In this document: positions 61,978-64,000 of the stretch, piece after piece
Numbering within the stretch: the first letter of the stretch is position 1
Layout of the letters: the number at the start of each line of letters is the position of its first letter
Origin: Bacillota bacterium
Lineage (GTDB): Bacteria > Bacillota > Bacilli > Paenibacillales > NBRC-103111
NCBI GenBank assembly: GCA_023393235.1
Contig: JAEWMH010000167.1
Span: forward strand, 48,804 to 112,803
Direction: 5' to 3'
DNA length: 64,000 bases
Made by a program: the position numbers and the translations under genes
Notes under the pieces: generated by a model
Told to the model about the DNA's origin: nothing
The model's input: the letters and a program-made list of their open reading frames with translations, nothing else
The model's database searches: none

Positions 61978-63654
61978 TTACCACTTGCCTGCAATACGGT
62001 CCTGAATGGCCTTGTTCATAGTAGCTTCATAGGTTTTCTTATCCAGCTTGTTCAGCTCGGTGATATATTCATTCCAGGTGGCGTCGAATTTATCTGTGCT
62101 CTCCAGAATCATCTTGGACAAATATTTCTTCTGCAGGTCATCAGATTTGGTGGTGATGATCTGCTCCGGCGAACCTTGGGGAATGGCGATGGACCAGGCC
62201 GGGAACCATTTGCGCTCATCGGGCTTGTTGTAATAGCCGCTGAAGGTTTTGGCGCCATAAGCTTCGAGAATTTTCTTGTCACCGTCGGTATACAGAGCGG
62301 AGGCTACCTCAGCCTGGTTGCCCGGCGCATAAGCATTGCCGTCCTTCAGGACAGAGTTGTTGCCGTATTTCGGCCATTCGGTGTAATAATTGAAGCCAAA
62401 CTTCAGGCTTAGATCCGGATCTTCATGGTACTTGGCTTGGTCGTCCTTATAATAGAAACGGCCTTTATCATCCACGCTGTAGGTTTGGTCCTTGATCCCC
62501 CAGGAGGTGAGAATCTGATTTTCTTCCTTCAGCATATTGTCAAAGTATTTGATGATGCGCACAGGGTCCTTAGCCTTCACACTGATGCCGACCCCGTAGT
62601 TGGATACGAATCCGGGCGGATCGATATATTGGTCCTTGATGCTCTTGTCGAATACGATGGGTAGTGGCGCATACCGTTTTTCGTCGATACCGGCCTTCTT
62701 CAAATTCTTGAAGGCGTCCCCTACCTGCCAGGAGTAATTGAAGAAGCCGAGCACCCGGCCGGAGGTGATTTTGGCCAAATATTGGTCCTTGTTCATGGTG
62801 AAGGATTCGGGATCAAATAAACCGACGGCATTCATATCGCTGAGCTTCTTGATCCATTTCTTCTGGTATTCGGTACCTGCGTAGATCTTGGCTTCGTTGG
62901 TTTTCATATCCACCATAACGCCGCCGTCATTGGGGTAACCGGCCAAATGGGCAGCAGGGTTCTGCAGTGTAAAGAAGTTGTTGTTCACACCGGCAGACAC
63001 CATAAAACCAATAGTATCCTTGCCGTCTACCTTCGGATATTTCTCTTTATATTTCTTAATGAAATCGAAGTATTCATCCAAGGTGGTGATCTTCGGATAA
63101 CCGAATTCCTTCAGCACGGTGCGCTGAATCCAGAAGGCGGTGCCGGGATCGGGCTCGGCAATAAATCCTTGGTTTGCCGTGAAGGGCAGCGTATAAATTT
63201 TGCCGTCCTTGGCTTTCATTTTATTGAAATAGGATCCATAAACACGCTTAATATTGGGACCGTATTTTTCGATCAGCTCATCTAACGGAATATAGGCGCC
63301 CGCATCCAAAAGCTTGGCCATTTCTCCGCTGGCGCTGATGATGTCGGGATAATCTCCGCTTGCAATCATCACGCCCGCCTTGGTTCCGCTGTCACCCACC
63401 AGAAACTCCATTTTCACGTCCACACCGGTTTGCTTCTGCAGCTCCTTGCCGATGGTGGTTTCGCTGGCCAGCACATCCTTACGGCCTTGTCCGAAATGAT
63501 AATACTTGAAGGTTACCGGGGAGGTATCCTCAACAGCTCCTGCCGACGCAGAAGGCGAGGAGGCGTTGTCCTTGCTGTCGCTCCCGCAGCCTGCGAGAGC
63601 TGCGGCCGACATCACCGCCGCCAGCCCCAATGCCAATACTTTTTTGACCCGCAT
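61978..63654 (-). CDS. LplA-type substrate-binding lipoprotein (second set)
   Basis: 558 residues. Start at the ATG at 63654 (MRVKKVLALGLAAVMSAA), giving a proper signal peptide with lipobox LAGC (Cys at about 23). An upstream ATG-proximal extension to 63705 would place 17 charged residues before it and is rejected. A Ser/Ala tether and a long LplA-type binding domain follow. First gene of the operon lplA-lplB-lplC-SGNH esterase-esterase. It shares little beyond family pattern with the first LplA (12051-13721), so the two importers probably take different oligosaccharides. Confidence 0.92.
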   Translation of the reverse strand: MRVKKVLALGLAAVMSAAALAGCGSDSKDNASSPSASAGAVEDTSPVTFKYYHFGQGRKDVLASETTIGKELQKQTGVDVKMEFLVGDSGTKAGVMIASGDYPDIISASGEMAKLLDAGAYIPLDELIEKYGPNIKRVYGSYFNKMKAKDGKIYTLPFTANQGFIAEPDPGTAFWIQRTVLKEFGYPKITTLDEYFDFIKKYKEKYPKVDGKDTIGFMVSAGVNNNFFTLQNPAAHLAGYPNDGGVMVDMKTNEAKIYAGTEYQKKWIKKLSDMNAVGLFDPESFTMNKDQYLAKITSGRVLGFFNYSWQVGDAFKNLKKAGIDEKRYAPLPIVFDKSIKDQYIDPPGFVSNYGVGISVKAKDPVRIIKYFDNMLKEENQILTSWGIKDQTYSVDDKGRFYYKDDQAKYHEDPDLSLKFGFNYYTEWPKYGNNSVLKDGNAYAPGNQAEVASALYTDGDKKILEAYGAKTFSGYYNKPDERKWFPAWSIAIPQGSPEQIITTKSDDLQKKYLSKMILESTDKFDATWNEYITELNKLDKKTYEATMNKAIQDRIAGKW

Positions 63655-63703
63655 ATTTCTTCTCTTCCCCTCTCGAATTGTAATCTGCCCTGTAGACGCT
63701 TTC

Positions 63704-63712
63704 ATTATAGCA
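63704..63712 (-). promoter_or_regulatory. Extended -10 promoter of the second lplA operon
   Basis: TGCTATAAT on the minus strand, about 55 bp before the start codon, with no good -35 box; this is typical of promoters that need an activator. Confidence 0.55.
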
Positions 63713-63749
63713 AGAAACCGGATACATAATTAGATCACAAACTTTAGTT

Positions 63750-63767
63750 TATAGTATGAAAACTATA
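63750..63767. promoter_or_regulatory. 18-bp inverted repeat upstream of the second lplA promoter
   Basis: TATAGTATGAAAACTATA has perfect 6-bp arms and lies about 40 bp upstream of the -10 box, in the 127-bp gap after the sensor kinase gene. A candidate activator site for the partner of that kinase. Confidence 0.4.
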
Positions 63768-63781
63768 TGGAAACAATGGTT

Positions 63782-64000
63782 TTACCCTTGCGGCTCCGTC
63801 AGAGGCAGCCCGATTTCAATGGAGGTGCCCTCTCCCTCCTTGCTCTGGATATTGAAGCTGAAGCGGCCCTGATAAATCAGCTTCAGCCGGTAATAGGCGT
63901 TTTTCATCCCCACACGCTCTCCGATTGCATCGTCCCGGTTCAGATACCGGCGGAGCTCCTCCAGCTTGTCCGGGGACATGCCGATGCCGTTGTCCGAGAG
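63782..64000 (-). CDS. YesM-type sensor histidine kinase, C-terminal part (start outside window)
   Basis: The last 72 codons of a minus-strand gene that enters from the right edge. SDNGIGMSPDKLEELRRYLN is the G1 box region of the ATP-binding domain, followed by GMKNAYYRLKLIYQGR and GEGTSIEIGLPL, the G2 region and end of YesM/LytS-type kinases. It is directly upstream of, and on the same strand as, the second lplABC operon, the usual place for the two-component system that controls such an importer. Confidence 0.88.
   Translation of the reverse strand, partial: LSDNGIGMSPDKLEELRRYLNRDDAIGERVGMKNAYYRLKLIYQGRFSFNIQSKEGEGTSIEIGLPLTEPQG

Overview
The window reads as chromosomal DNA of a spore-forming Gram-positive bacterium, most likely Paenibacillus or a close relative. 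This is inferred from LplABC-type sugar transporters, YesM/YesN two-component pairs, AraC regulators with a membrane sensor, SLH-anchored multidomain glycosidases, exosporium-type collagen-like proteins and consensus AGGAGG ribosome binding sites. Most of the sequence is visibly GC-rich; one block (about 20,470-23,870) is clearly AT-rich and looks acquired. No rRNA, tRNA, CRISPR array or transposase was found.

Layout. 1-3,545: tail of a glycoside hydrolase and a complete GH94 phosphorylase. 3,862-15,893 (minus strand): a sugar operon in the order lplB, lplC, lplA, an unrecognised toroid-like protein and a 2,042-residue SLH-anchored right-handed beta-helix protein (GH141-like). 16,332-18,596: AraC-type membrane regulator. 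18,804-20,419: PPOX-fold stress protein and an autoregulated MerR gene. 20,429-23,910: AT-rich island (lipoprotein, M23 endopeptidase, membrane-anchored protein) bounded by a perfect 40-bp direct repeat that is also a transcription terminator. 23,929-27,811: YneR/HesB-like protein and a YesM/YesN pair. 28,016-32,529: frameshifted GT4 glycosyltransferase, ManC and two collagen-like surface proteins, one broken. 32,520-42,764: a 3,414-residue secreted enzyme with GH59 and GH43_24-like modules, four copies of an accessory module and three SLH domains. 43,099-46,373: a MalFG-type ABC transporter. 47,021-49,179: MFS transporter and aldo/keto reductase. 49,272-50,942: secreted repeat protein. 51,059-55,548: ArsR-type regulator (broken by an in-frame stop), divergent GH51 arabinofuranosidase and a tandem GH43 protein. 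55,658-56,854: GT4. 57,391-64,000 (minus strand): sensor kinase end, a second lplABC set and two esterases.

How it fits together. GH59 and GH43_24 (beta-galactan-active), GH51 and GH43 (arabinose-releasing), a cell-surface beta-helix enzyme, three ABC importers and two deacetylating-type esterases suggest stepwise attack on branched, acetylated plant polysaccharide, with type II arabinogalactan the best candidate. Large enzymes would act at the S-layer, oligosaccharides would enter through the importers, and GH94, GH51 and GH43 would finish degradation in the cytoplasm.

Most striking structure. Five intergenic regions each carry a 187-bp element built from four related 26-bp words (two forward, two reversed) at exactly the same offsets (0, 50, 111, 161). 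Words vary between loci but are shared within a locus, while the spacers are unrelated in sequence yet constant in length. I do not recognise this family.
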